DNA of 64,000 bases from Pseudaquabacterium pictum (GTDB lineage Bacteria; Pseudomonadota; Gammaproteobacteria; Burkholderiales; Burkholderiaceae_C): the NCBI RefSeq assembly GCF_005403045.1, contig NZ_BJCL01000013.1, positions 84,261 through 148,260 of the forward strand, in the 5' to 3' direction. Of the stretch, positions 18,552-26,889 are shown piece by piece (position 1 is the stretch's first letter; each line of letters opens with the position of its first letter). A program made the translations under genes and the position numbers. A model generated the notes under the pieces. It made no database searches, was not told where the DNA came from, and saw nothing but the letters and a program-made list of their open reading frames with translations.

Positions 18552-19188
18552 GGCATCCCCCGGGTATGCGGTCAAGACGGCGCGGTGCAGGCGCTGCAAC
18601 ACCTGCGGAACCAAGTTTGCTCGGGCAACCGACCCATGCGCCATGTCTAAAGCTCTTCTAGCACCGCTGCCGCAGACCGGGAACAGGCTAAACCCGAGAA
18701 CGCGCGGGATCGAGCGCCCGCTCCTGTCCATGCGACGTCCCTGCCCAGGACATGCAACCAGAGCGTGCTTGCACGCTTTGGCAGGCCGGCTGCACGGTGG
18801 AACCCAAACTCTTGGACAAGCCCGACGCCAATGCGTGCGCCCCACCGTGGCCTCGACCCAGCCGTTGCGCGCCGGGGTTCGAGGAGGCCAGCCATACTCT
18901 GCCGGCCTGCCGATCGTGCATGCCGTGATGGCGTGCTTCACATTCTGAACAACCAGACACAACTTTCCACTCCGGCCTTCAACCTCTAGCGCCGAAAGCA
19001 CGCTGACTGGCCTCTGTACGTCCATGGCTGCTTCGAGACCGCGAACACGGTGGCAAACAACAGCCGGACACAACTGGCCGGGACGCCCCCGCTCATCAGA
19101 CATCAGACCGACCGATGACAGCGCGACCATTGGCGTCGCCGCTCCAGAACTGCGCCTCGACACACTGCCCCCAATTGGCCCTGCTTCC
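18552..19188. promoter_or_regulatory. 637-bp divergent control region between PEP-CTERM gene and giant DUF1800 gene
   Basis: No convincing gene is seen here. It separates two divergent secreted-protein genes and should hold both promoters. Two sequences resemble sigma-54 sites (TGGCAC-N5-TTGC). TGGCAGGCCGGCTGC at 18779-18793 points right, toward 19189. GGGCAGGGACGTCGC, on the minus strand at 18732-18746, points left toward 18551. Both keep the GG and GC at the required spacing. In GC-rich DNA such matches can arise by chance, so this is tentative. Confidence 0.3.
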
Positions 19189-22100
19189 ATGATCACCCTT
19201 GCTCAACGTGCTGCCCGGCTGGTGTGCACCGCAGTTGTCTCCTGCAGTCTGCTGGCGTGCGGCGGCGGCAACGAACCCGATCAATCGACACTGGTGCAGA
19301 GAGATTCTGCTGCCACAGCAGGGATGAAGCAGGCCTTGGCCGTGGCAGACAGCAACGAAGCACCGGGCACCATCCTGACGGTGCGCGCTCACGGCCGGCT
19401 GGCCGGCGGAGTAGGCCCGATCATGGAGGTGCTGGTCGACGGTGTGCGCATCGGCACGACCGAGGTGCGCGACACCCAACCCACAGACTTCCGGTTCGCC
19501 AGCCCCGCACTGCGCCCAGGCGCCAAGGTCGATGTGGTGTTCACCAACAACGCGCTGGTGGGTACCGAAGACCGCGACCTGATCGTCACGCAGGTCACCT
19601 CCGCCAGCACCTACAGCCTGCCCACCGACCCCGGCGTGGTCTACGACGTCGGCAAAGACGCCGAGGCCTTCGACGGCATCAACGCTTCGGCTGGCCGAAT
19701 CAACATGTCCAGCAGCGGCGCGCTGCGCTTCACCTGGCCCGAGCCCAACCTGACCGCCCAGATCACCGTGCGCGCCAGCGCCAGCCTGGCCGACAACACC
19801 GGCGCCCTGATGAGTCTGCGGGTCAACGGCGTGACCATCGGCCCCGTCGAAGTGCGCAGCACCACACCGGCCGACCACACCTTCACCGTCCCAGCCTTCT
19901 CCCAGGGCAGCCGCATCGACGTCGTCTACAGCAACGACGCCACCATCAACGGCCTGGACCGCAACCTCAACGTGCACTACCTGCGCGCAGGCACCACCGT
20001 CTTGCTGCCCAGCGCTGCCGGTGTGCTCTACGACCTCGGTGAGGGCACCGCTGCCTTCGACGGCGCCAACACCTCGCCCGGCCAGGCCACCCTGCACAGT
20101 AACGGCGCCCTGCGCGCGGCCTGGGCCGCCGCCAACATGACCGACACCCTCACCGTGCGTGCCAGCGGCGTGGCCGCGGGCGATGTCTGGCCCCTGATGC
20201 AGGTCGTCGCCGATGGCATCCTGCTCGGTTCAACCGAGGTGCGCTCCACCGAGCCCGCCGACTTCCGCTTCGCCGCACTGCCCCTGCGCCCTGGCGCTCA
20301 GATCCAGGTCCTGCTGGCCAACCCGGGCAGCGCCAGCGGTGTCTCACGCAGCCTGAACGTCTCCTACGCCATCTCGGGCACCACCGTGCTGCGCCCGGGC
20401 GACGCAGGCGTCACCGCCAATGCCAGCGGCGCTGCCGGCGCATGGCCTGCCCCCAACCTCACCGACATGCTCACCGTGCGAGCCAAGGGTACCGTGGCCG
20501 CCAATGTGGGGGCCATCATGCAGGTGCTCGTCGACGGCATCATGGTCGGCACCACCGAGGTGCGTAACACCGACTTCGCTGACTTCAGCTTCCCCGCGCT
20601 GCCCATGCAGCCCGGGCGCAAGGTCGATGTCGTGTTCACCAACAACGAATTCGTCGGCGGTGTCGATCGCGACCTCTTCGTCGCCTACCTGACCACGGCC
20701 AACACCGCTGTCCGCCCCACAGATCCAGGCGTCACCTACGACGTGGGCAAGGGCAGCAAAGCTTTCGATGGGTTGGATTTGTCACACCACCGTGGGGCAA
20801 TGTTTCACAGCGGTGCGCTGCGGTTCACCTGGCCGCAAGCCAATATCACCAGCACGCTCACCGTGCGGGCCAGCGGCACGGCCGCCGGCAATGTCGCCCC
20901 CATCATGCAGCTGTGGGTCGATGGCATCCTGGTCAGCAGCACCCAGGTGACCGCCACGTACCTGACCGACCATGCCATGCTCTCGCCCGTGCTCAAGCCA
21001 GGCAGCAAAGTTGAACTGCTTCTGGCCAATCCAGGCACCGTGAACGGCGTTCAACGCGCGCTGGTCACCACCTATGCCATGGCAGGCAACACCGTGCTGC
21101 AGCAGGCCGACAGCAGTTCAACCACCGGCGGCGTCGAGTTGCGCGGCACCTGGCCAAGCGCCAACCTCACCAGCACCCTGACGGTGCGCGCTCACGGCCG
21201 GCTGGCCGGCGGAGTAGGCCCGATCATGGAGGTGCTGGTCGACGGTGTGCGCATCGGCACGACCGAGGTGCGCGACACCCAACCCACAGATTTCCAGTTC
21301 GCCAGCCCCGCACTGCGCCCAGGCGCCAAGGTCGATGTGGTGTTCACCAACAACGCGCTGGTGGGTACCGAAGACCGCGACCTGATCGTCACGCAGGTCA
21401 CCTCCGCCAGCACCTACAGCCTGCCCACCGACCCCGGCGTGGTCTACGACGTCGGCAAAGACGCCGAGGCCTTCGACGGCATCAACGCCTCGGCTGGCCG
21501 AATCAACATGCCCAGCAGCGGCGCGCTGCGCTTCACCTGGCCCGAGCCCAACCTGACCGCCCAGATCACCGTGCGCGCCAGCGCCAGCCTGGCCGACAAC
21601 ACCGGCGCCCTGATGAGTCTGCGGGTCAACGGCGTGACCATCGGCCCCGTCGAAGTGCGCAGCACCACACCGGCCGACCACACCTTCACCGTCCCAGCCT
21701 TCTCCCAGGGCAGCCGCATCGACGTCGTCTACAGCAACGACGCCACCATCAACGGCCTGGACCGCAACCTCAACGTGCACTACCTGCGCGCAGGCACCAC
21801 CGTCTTGCTGCCCAGCGCTGCCGGTGTGCTCTACGACCTCGGTGAGGGCACCGCTGCCTTCGACGGCGCCAACACCTCGCCCGGCCAGGCCACCCTGCAC
21901 AGTAACGGCGCCCTGCGCGCGGCCTGGCCCGCCGCCAACATGACCGACACCCTCACCGTGCGTGCCAGCGCCAGCCTGGCCGCCGGCATTGGTGCCGTGA
22001 TGCAGGTACGTGTGGACGGCGTGGTTCTGGGGACCACGGAGGTGAAGTCCACCACGCCTGCCGACTACAGCTTTGCAACGTTGCCCATCACCGCAGACAG

Positions 22101-25100
22101 CCAGGTCGATCTTGTGTACACCAACGATGCGGTCATCAACGGCGAGGACCGTAACCTCAACGTTTCATACCTCATTTCAAGCACAACGGTACTGCGGCCA
22201 ACCGCTCCGGGCATCACCTACGACCTGGGCAGCGGCATCGCCGCCTTCGACGGCATCAACACCGTGGCCGGCAGGTCTGCCATGACGGCCAATGGCGCAC
22301 TGCGTGCCGCCTGGCCCACGCCGAACCTGACCGACTCGCTCACCGTGCGCGCGCATGGCCGCCTGGCAGGCAATGTGGGACCCAGCATGGAACTGCATGT
22401 GGACGGTGTGATCGTGGCGCGTGCCGAAGTACGCGCCACCGAGCCCACAGACCACACGTTCGCCGTGCCGACACTTCTGCCCGGCACCAGGATCGATGTC
22501 GTATTGACCAACCATGCCGTGGTCGCGGGGGTTGACCGCAACCTGGTCGTCGACTACCTGATTGCGGGCAAGACCTTCATGCTGCCCACCGCCCCGGGGA
22601 ACAGCTATGACATTGGCACCGGTGCAGCGGCCTTCGACGGCCAGGACGTTCGCCCCGGCCAGCGAACGCTGAACAGCAACGCCGCGCTGCGCATGCAGTG
22701 GGCACAACCCAACATCACCGACCACCTGATCGTGCGCGCCCATGGTCAACTTGCTGGCAGTGCGGGGCCGGTGATGCAGGTGTGGGTGGACGGCGTGGCC
22801 GTGAGCAGTGTCGAGGTGCGCAGCACCACCCCCGCCGACTACATCATGCCCGTGCCCCCGTTGAAGGCAGGCAGCAGGATCGACGTTGCCTACACCAACG
22901 ACGCTGTGGTGAATGGTGCAGATCGCAACCTGAACGTTGCCTATCTGCTGGCTGGCTCGACGTACATGTTGACGACCTCACCACTGGTGCAGTATGACCT
23001 GGGCCTGGGCGCGGCTGCGTTCGACGGGCTCAACGTACTGGCCGGACAACCGGGCATGGCCTTGAATGGCGCACTGCGCCTGATCTGGCCCGCGGCCAAC
23101 ATCCAAGACAGCCTGCTGGTGCGCGCCAGCAGCACTTTGGCAGCCGGCGTGGGTGCGTTGATGCAGGTGCGGGTGGACGGGGTGATCGTGGGCACGGTGG
23201 AGGTGCGCAGCAGCACACCGGCCGACCATATGTTCACCGTGCCGCGCTTGACAGCAGGCAGCCGCATTGATGTGGCATTCCTGAACAACGCCGTCATCAA
23301 CGGTGAAGACCGCAACTTGTTCGTGCAGTACCTGAAGGTCGGCAATAACACCCTGATGCCCACGGCCCCGAGCGTGACACGTGACTATGGCGTGGGCGAA
23401 GCGGCGTTCGACAGCAACGACACCACCGCAGGCGACAGCACGCTCTACAGCAGCGGGGCCCTGCGCTTCACCGTGCCTGCGCTGCCGGCAACCGATGCCA
23501 CGCTGACAGCACAGTACGCCGCCGCTCGCTTCCTGCAGCAGGCCACCTTCGGGCCCACCGCAGCCGAAGTGCAACGCTTGAGCACACTGCCCCTGAGCAC
23601 GTGGCTGGCAGAGCAGATGGCCATGCCCGCGCAACCCGACTTTGTGCGCTACGTTCAGGGCAAGTTCGACCTGGGCGATGACTACCGGCCCAAAGGCAAG
23701 AACTACAGCATTGCCTGGCCAGCCCAGCGCTTCTGGGCGACTGCCGCCAACGGTCCCGACCAGCTTCGCAAGCGGGTGGCGTTTGCACTGCACCAAATCC
23801 TGATGGTGTCGCAGGCCGACTCGAACTTGCATGAGCATAGCCGTGCCTATGCCAGTTACCTGGACATTTTGAACCAGCATGCCTTCGGCAACTACCGCAA
23901 CCTGCTGGAAGCAGTGTCCCTGAGCCCGGCCATGGGCATCTATCTGTCGCACATGCGCAATCGCAGGGAAGACCCGATCTCTGGCCGCCTGCCCGACGAG
24001 AACTTTGCGCGTGAACTGATGCAGTTGTTCACGATCGGTCTGCACGAGTTGAACAGCGACGGCAGCCCCAGGCTAGACAGCAGCGGCCAGCCCATCGAAA
24101 CCTACGACAACCAGGATGTGATGGCACTGGCCAAGGTGTTCACCGGGTTCAGCTGGGCGTTTCCGGATGCACAGCTGACCGACCCTGCATTCCGCTGGGG
24201 CCGGCCAGACTACCTTACCGCAGCCGACCAGCGCGTCGATGTGCTGCCGATGAAGGCCTACCCTGGCCAGCATTCCGCGGCCGAGAAGCGCTTGTTTTCA
24301 GGCAAGCCCCATGCCATGGTGATACCTGCCAACAGCACTGCACAGGACAGCGTTCGCCTGGCACTGGATGCCTTGTTCATGCACCCCAACGTGGGCCCGT
24401 TCATCGGCCGCCAGCTGATCCAGCGGCTGGTGACCAGCCACCCCAGTGCAGGCTACGTGGCGCGGGTGGCTGCCGCGTTCAACAACAACGGTGCGGGCGT
24501 GCGCGGCGACATGGCAGCCGTGGTGCGCGCCGTTCTGCTGGACGCGGAGGCCCGCAACCCACCGGCGGATGCGATCGGCAAACTGCGTGAACCGGTGCTG
24601 CGAGTGACGCAATGGATGCGCGGCATGGACGCGAAGTCGCAGTCCGGCCAGTACCTGATGGCCATGGAACTGGCCAACCAGGGCCAGCGTGCCTTGTATG
24701 CACCTTCGGTGTTCGGCTACTTCAGGCCCGGATTCGTGCCGCCCAACAGCGCCTTCTCAGGCAACAGCATCACCGTGCCCGAACTGCAGATCGTCAACGA
24801 GTCCACCACCGCCCACTGGGTCAACCTGGCGCTGGCCATGGCCAGCGGCGGCCTGGGGCAGAGTGACACCGGAAGGGACGTGAGCAGCAACCTGGAACCC
24901 TTGGTTGCGCTGGCGACGGCAGGCAACATCGACGCCCTGATTGAACGGCTGAATCTGCTGATGATGGCAGGGCGCATGAGCCCGGGTCTGCGGCAGGATC
25001 TGCTGGACGCCATTGCCGACATCCGCGGCACGACGGCAAGCAGCCATCTGAACCGGGCCCGCGTGGCACTCTTCCTGACCATGGCTTCGCCTGAATACCT

Positions 25101-25113
25101 GGTGCAACGCTGA
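19189..25113 (+). CDS. Giant DUF1800 lipoprotein with eleven tandem CBM60-like modules
   Basis: A 1974-residue predicted lipoprotein, more than twice the length of its paralogue at 12384. The signal peptide ends SLLAC with Cys24. The ATG at 19189 is chosen because it gives this signal; an earlier in-frame ATG at 19024 adds 55 residues without one. From residue 63 to about 1431 there are eleven modules of roughly 105-130 residues. Each starts near LTVRA, has a middle block such as VDVVFTNN and DRDL or DRNLNV, and most end with AFDG and a W-P-N-L/I-T linker. They resemble calcium-dependent CBM60-type sugar-binding domains. The DUF1800 domain fills residues 1438-1974 and closely matches the one at 12384. 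Likely role, by inference: anchoring or cross-linking exopolysaccharide at the cell surface. Its stop overlaps the DUF1501 start (TGATG). Confidence 0.85.
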   Translation: MITLAQRAARLVCTAVVSCSLLACGGGNEPDQSTLVQRDSAATAGMKQALAVADSNEAPGTILTVRAHGRLAGGVGPIMEVLVDGVRIGTTEVRDTQPTDFRFASPALRPGAKVDVVFTNNALVGTEDRDLIVTQVTSASTYSLPTDPGVVYDVGKDAEAFDGINASAGRINMSSSGALRFTWPEPNLTAQITVRASASLADNTGALMSLRVNGVTIGPVEVRSTTPADHTFTVPAFSQGSRIDVVYSNDATINGLDRNLNVHYLRAGTTVLLPSAAGVLYDLGEGTAAFDGANTSPGQATLHSNGALRAAWAAANMTDTLTVRASGVAAGDVWPLMQVVADGILLGSTEVRSTEPADFRFAALPLRPGAQIQVLLANPGSASGVSRSLNVSYAISGTTVLRPGDAGVTANASGAAGAWPAPNLTDMLTVRAKGTVAANVGAIMQVLVDGIMVGTTEVRNTDFADFSFPALPMQPGRKVDVVFTNNEFVGGVDRDLFVAYLTTANTAVRPTDPGVTYDVGKGSKAFDGLDLSHHRGAMFHSGALRFTWPQANITSTLTVRASGTAAGNVAPIMQLWVDGILVSSTQVTATYLTDHAMLSPVLKPGSKVELLLANPGTVNGVQRALVTTYAMAGNTVLQQADSSSTTGGVELRGTWPSANLTSTLTVRAHGRLAGGVGPIMEVLVDGVRIGTTEVRDTQPTDFQFASPALRPGAKVDVVFTNNALVGTEDRDLIVTQVTSASTYSLPTDPGVVYDVGKDAEAFDGINASAGRINMPSSGALRFTWPEPNLTAQITVRASASLADNTGALMSLRVNGVTIGPVEVRSTTPADHTFTVPAFSQGSRIDVVYSNDATINGLDRNLNVHYLRAGTTVLLPSAAGVLYDLGEGTAAFDGANTSPGQATLHSNGALRAAWPAANMTDTLTVRASASLAAGIGAVMQVRVDGVVLGTTEVKSTTPADYSFATLPITADSQVDLVYTNDAVINGEDRNLNVSYLISSTTVLRPTAPGITYDLGSGIAAFDGINTVAGRSAMTANGALRAAWPTPNLTDSLTVRAHGRLAGNVGPSMELHVDGVIVARAEVRATEPTDHTFAVPTLLPGTRIDVVLTNHAVVAGVDRNLVVDYLIAGKTFMLPTAPGNSYDIGTGAAAFDGQDVRPGQRTLNSNAALRMQWAQPNITDHLIVRAHGQLAGSAGPVMQVWVDGVAVSSVEVRSTTPADYIMPVPPLKAGSRIDVAYTNDAVVNGADRNLNVAYLLAGSTYMLTTSPLVQYDLGLGAAAFDGLNVLAGQPGMALNGALRLIWPAANIQDSLLVRASSTLAAGVGALMQVRVDGVIVGTVEVRSSTPADHMFTVPRLTAGSRIDVAFLNNAVINGEDRNLFVQYLKVGNNTLMPTAPSVTRDYGVGEAAFDSNDTTAGDSTLYSSGALRFTVPALPATDATLTAQYAAARFLQQATFGPTAAEVQRLSTLPLSTWLAEQMAMPAQPDFVRYVQGKFDLGDDYRPKGKNYSIAWPAQRFWATAANGPDQLRKRVAFALHQILMVSQADSNLHEHSRAYASYLDILNQHAFGNYRNLLEAVSLSPAMGIYLSHMRNRREDPISGRLPDENFARELMQLFTIGLHELNSDGSPRLDSSGQPIETYDNQDVMALAKVFTGFSWAFPDAQLTDPAFRWGRPDYLTAADQRVDVLPMKAYPGQHSAAEKRLFSGKPHAMVIPANSTAQDSVRLALDALFMHPNVGPFIGRQLIQRLVTSHPSAGYVARVAAAFNNNGAGVRGDMAAVVRAVLLDAEARNPPADAIGKLREPVLRVTQWMRGMDAKSQSGQYLMAMELANQGQRALYAPSVFGYFRPGFVPPNSAFSGNSITVPELQIVNESTTAHWVNLALAMASGGLGQSDTGRDVSSNLEPLVALATAGNIDALIERLNLLMMAGRMSPGLRQDLLDAIADIRGTTASSHLNRARVALFLTMASPEYLVQR
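19374..20167 (+). repeat. 794-bp near-identical direct repeat, copy 1
   Basis: Matches 21177-21970 at a constant offset of 1803 bases. I count only about five differences (for example in the codons around 19490, 19687, 19707 and 20126). It covers modules 1 and 2 and the start of module 3. Confidence 0.9.
19375..23480 (+). repeat. Eleven-copy array of coding repeats (CBM60-like modules)
   Basis: Tandem modules inside the giant DUF1800 gene. Approximate starts are 19375, 19758, 20142, 20461, 20851, 21172, 21561, 21945, 22333, 22720 and 23107. Modules 3 and 5 are shorter because they lack the AFDG-containing tail region. The copies differ clearly from one another except for the duplicated pair 1-2 and 6-7. 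Confidence 0.85.
21177..21970 (+). repeat. 794-bp near-identical direct repeat, copy 2
   Basis: Second copy of the 19374-20167 repeat, in the same reading frame, covering modules 6 and 7. It indicates a recent in-frame duplication or gene-conversion event inside the lipoprotein gene. Confidence 0.9.
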
Positions 25114-26540
25114 TGACGACCTCAACCCATTCACGCCGACACTTCTTGCGTGCGGCAAGCGGCCTGGCCGCAGCCGCCGGGCTGCGCGGCGGCGCGCCCC
25201 TGGCCACCGGCCTAGCGGGCATGGCCGCCATGGCAGCCCAGAGCAGCCAGGCAGCCGACCTGTCTGGCCCCTACCGCGCGCTGGTGTGCCTCTTCATGCA
25301 CGGCGGCAACGACAGCCACAACTGGGTGGTGCCCACCGACACCACGGGCTACGCAGATTACGCCAGGGCGCGCCAGGAACTGGCCTGGCCAGCACACAAG
25401 CTGCTGCCCATCAGCGTGAGCGGCCAGGCTGCCGGCCGCAGCTTTGGCATGCCTGAAGAACTGGCACCGCTGCGCCGATGGTACGAAGCCGGCCAGGCTG
25501 CCATCGTCGCGAACGTGGGCCCGTTGGTGCGCCCGATCACAAAACCGGAATATGCCGCCGGCATGGGCTTGCCCGCCAAGTTGTTCTCGCACAACGATCA
25601 GGCATCGACCTGGCAGAGCCTGTCGCCCGAAGGCGCACGGTCGGGCTGGGGTGGGCGCCTGGGCGACATCTTGATGTCGGCCAATGCCTACCCGGTGTTC
25701 ACCGCAGTGTCGGCAACAGGCAACGCCGTGTTCCTATCGGGCAGCCAGGTCACCCAGTACCAAGTTGGCGTGGAGGGGCCGGTGGCGCCATCCGGCGTCA
25801 GCAGCACCAGCGTCTTCGGATCGGCCACGGCACCGGCCGCACTGCGGCGCATGCTGGCCAACGTGGGCACCAGCCCATTGCAGGCCGAGTACGTGCGCAT
25901 TCTGCAGCGCGGCATGTCAGCCAACACCATCCTGCAGACTGCATTGCCCGGCGTGAGCGTGCCGCCCATCCCTGCCACCACCATTCCATTTGGCACGGGC
26001 GGCAGCTACAAGCTGGACGAGGACGACCTGACCAAGCAGTTGCGCATGGTGGCGCAAATGGTTGCCGCGGGGCAGACGCTGGGCATGCGCCGCCAGGTGT
26101 TCATGGTGTCGATCGGCGGGTTCGACAGCCATGCGAACCAGATGCGCGACCAGCCGGCACTGATGGCCCGCGTGGCCAACGCCATCGACTACTTCCTGAC
26201 CAGCATGGGCAGCCTGGGGATGTTGAACAACGTTGCCTTGTTCACCGCGTCAGACTTCGGCCGTGCGCTGCTGAGCAATGGCGACGGCAGCGACCACGGC
26301 TGGGGCAGCCACCACTTCGTGGCGGGCGGCATGGTGGCGGGGCGCAACATCCATGGCCGGTTTCCAAGCACCGCCCTGGGTGGCACCGACGACATTGGGT
26401 CCGGCCGCCTGCTGCCATCGCAATCGGTCACACAAATGGCTGCACCGTTGGGCCGCTGGATGGGCTTGTCATCGTCTGACTTGGCAACTGTGCTGCCAGG
26501 CATTGCAAACTTCGACGCAAACGCGCTCCGCTTTCTGTAG
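25113..26540 (+). CDS. DUF1501 Tat-exported protein, partner of the giant DUF1800 lipoprotein
   Basis: A 475-residue paralogue of the protein at 14893. It has a twin-arginine signal (SRRHFLRAASG) and an Ala-rich hydrophobic stretch. The same DUF1501 blocks are present: ALVCLFMHGGNDSHNW, LPAKLFSHNDQASTWQS, SIGGFDSHANQMRDQ and ASDFGRALLSNGDGSDHGWG. Fold assignment is to the alkaline-phosphatase/sulfatase superfamily, but no activity is known. The ATG overlaps the upstream stop by one base (TGATG), so it is tightly coupled to the giant DUF1800 protein. The two DUF1800/DUF1501 operons probably arose by duplication of a gene pair. The array of sugar-binding modules grew in one copy only. Confidence 0.85.
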   Translation: MTTSTHSRRHFLRAASGLAAAAGLRGGAPLATGLAGMAAMAAQSSQAADLSGPYRALVCLFMHGGNDSHNWVVPTDTTGYADYARARQELAWPAHKLLPISVSGQAAGRSFGMPEELAPLRRWYEAGQAAIVANVGPLVRPITKPEYAAGMGLPAKLFSHNDQASTWQSLSPEGARSGWGGRLGDILMSANAYPVFTAVSATGNAVFLSGSQVTQYQVGVEGPVAPSGVSSTSVFGSATAPAALRRMLANVGTSPLQAEYVRILQRGMSANTILQTALPGVSVPPIPATTIPFGTGGSYKLDEDDLTKQLRMVAQMVAAGQTLGMRRQVFMVSIGGFDSHANQMRDQPALMARVANAIDYFLTSMGSLGMLNNVALFTASDFGRALLSNGDGSDHGWGSHHFVAGGMVAGRNIHGRFPSTALGGTDDIGSGRLLPSQSVTQMAAPLGRWMGLSSSDLATVLPGIANFDANALRFL

Positions 26541-26889
26541 CCCCGTCTCTATGCCGCGTGCACGGCGGGTGGATTGGCCGGCTGGGTGCATGCAGCGCCC
26601 ATTGCGCAAGTGCGCGTCGCTCTCGGCGAGCCCGCCTAAGCCTGTGGCTCTCAGCAATCTCGTTGCTGGTGCAGACACGTCGACGCTGCTCGCAGAGGGA
26701 TGCTGTCAAGGCGCAGAGCCCGCCCCCGAGTCAGCCTGCTGTTCAACACGGTAGCTTTCAGCACTGCGGCAACGCCAGTGGACAACAAGCGAAGCTGAAG
26801 CCGCGTCATGATCGTCCCTTAACATCGCCGATGAATGGCAGGATTTGGGTGGTCCAAATCCTGCTTAGTTTGCACAGATTGGTGAAATC
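26541..26889. other. 349-bp intergenic region upstream of algD
   Basis: No gene is supported here. The last 55 bases hold a perfect hairpin (26838-26864) listed separately. Just before the algD ATG is GGTGA, a fair ribosome site. A promoter for algD and the two following genes is expected in this spacer. Confidence 0.5.
26838..26864. promoter_or_regulatory. Perfect 11-bp inverted repeat in the algD leader
   Basis: Two 11-base arms, GCAGGATTTGG and CCAAATCCTGC, flank a 5-base loop (GTGGT). The repeat ends 25 bases before the algD start codon. It is followed by TTAGTTT, not by a strong T run. It could be an operator for a dimeric regulator or an RNA hairpin, either an attenuator or the terminator of the upstream DUF1501 operon. 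Confidence 0.5.

Noticed and set aside
18552..19196. Extension of the minus-strand PEP-CTERM frame upstream to 19196
   Set aside because: The extra residues are Arg/Pro-rich, without a signal. The start at 18551 gives a clean signal peptide and a good ribosome site.
19375..23480. CRISPR-like or non-coding tandem repeat
   Set aside because: Repeats are about 320-390 bases, in one reading frame, and encode diverged protein domains.
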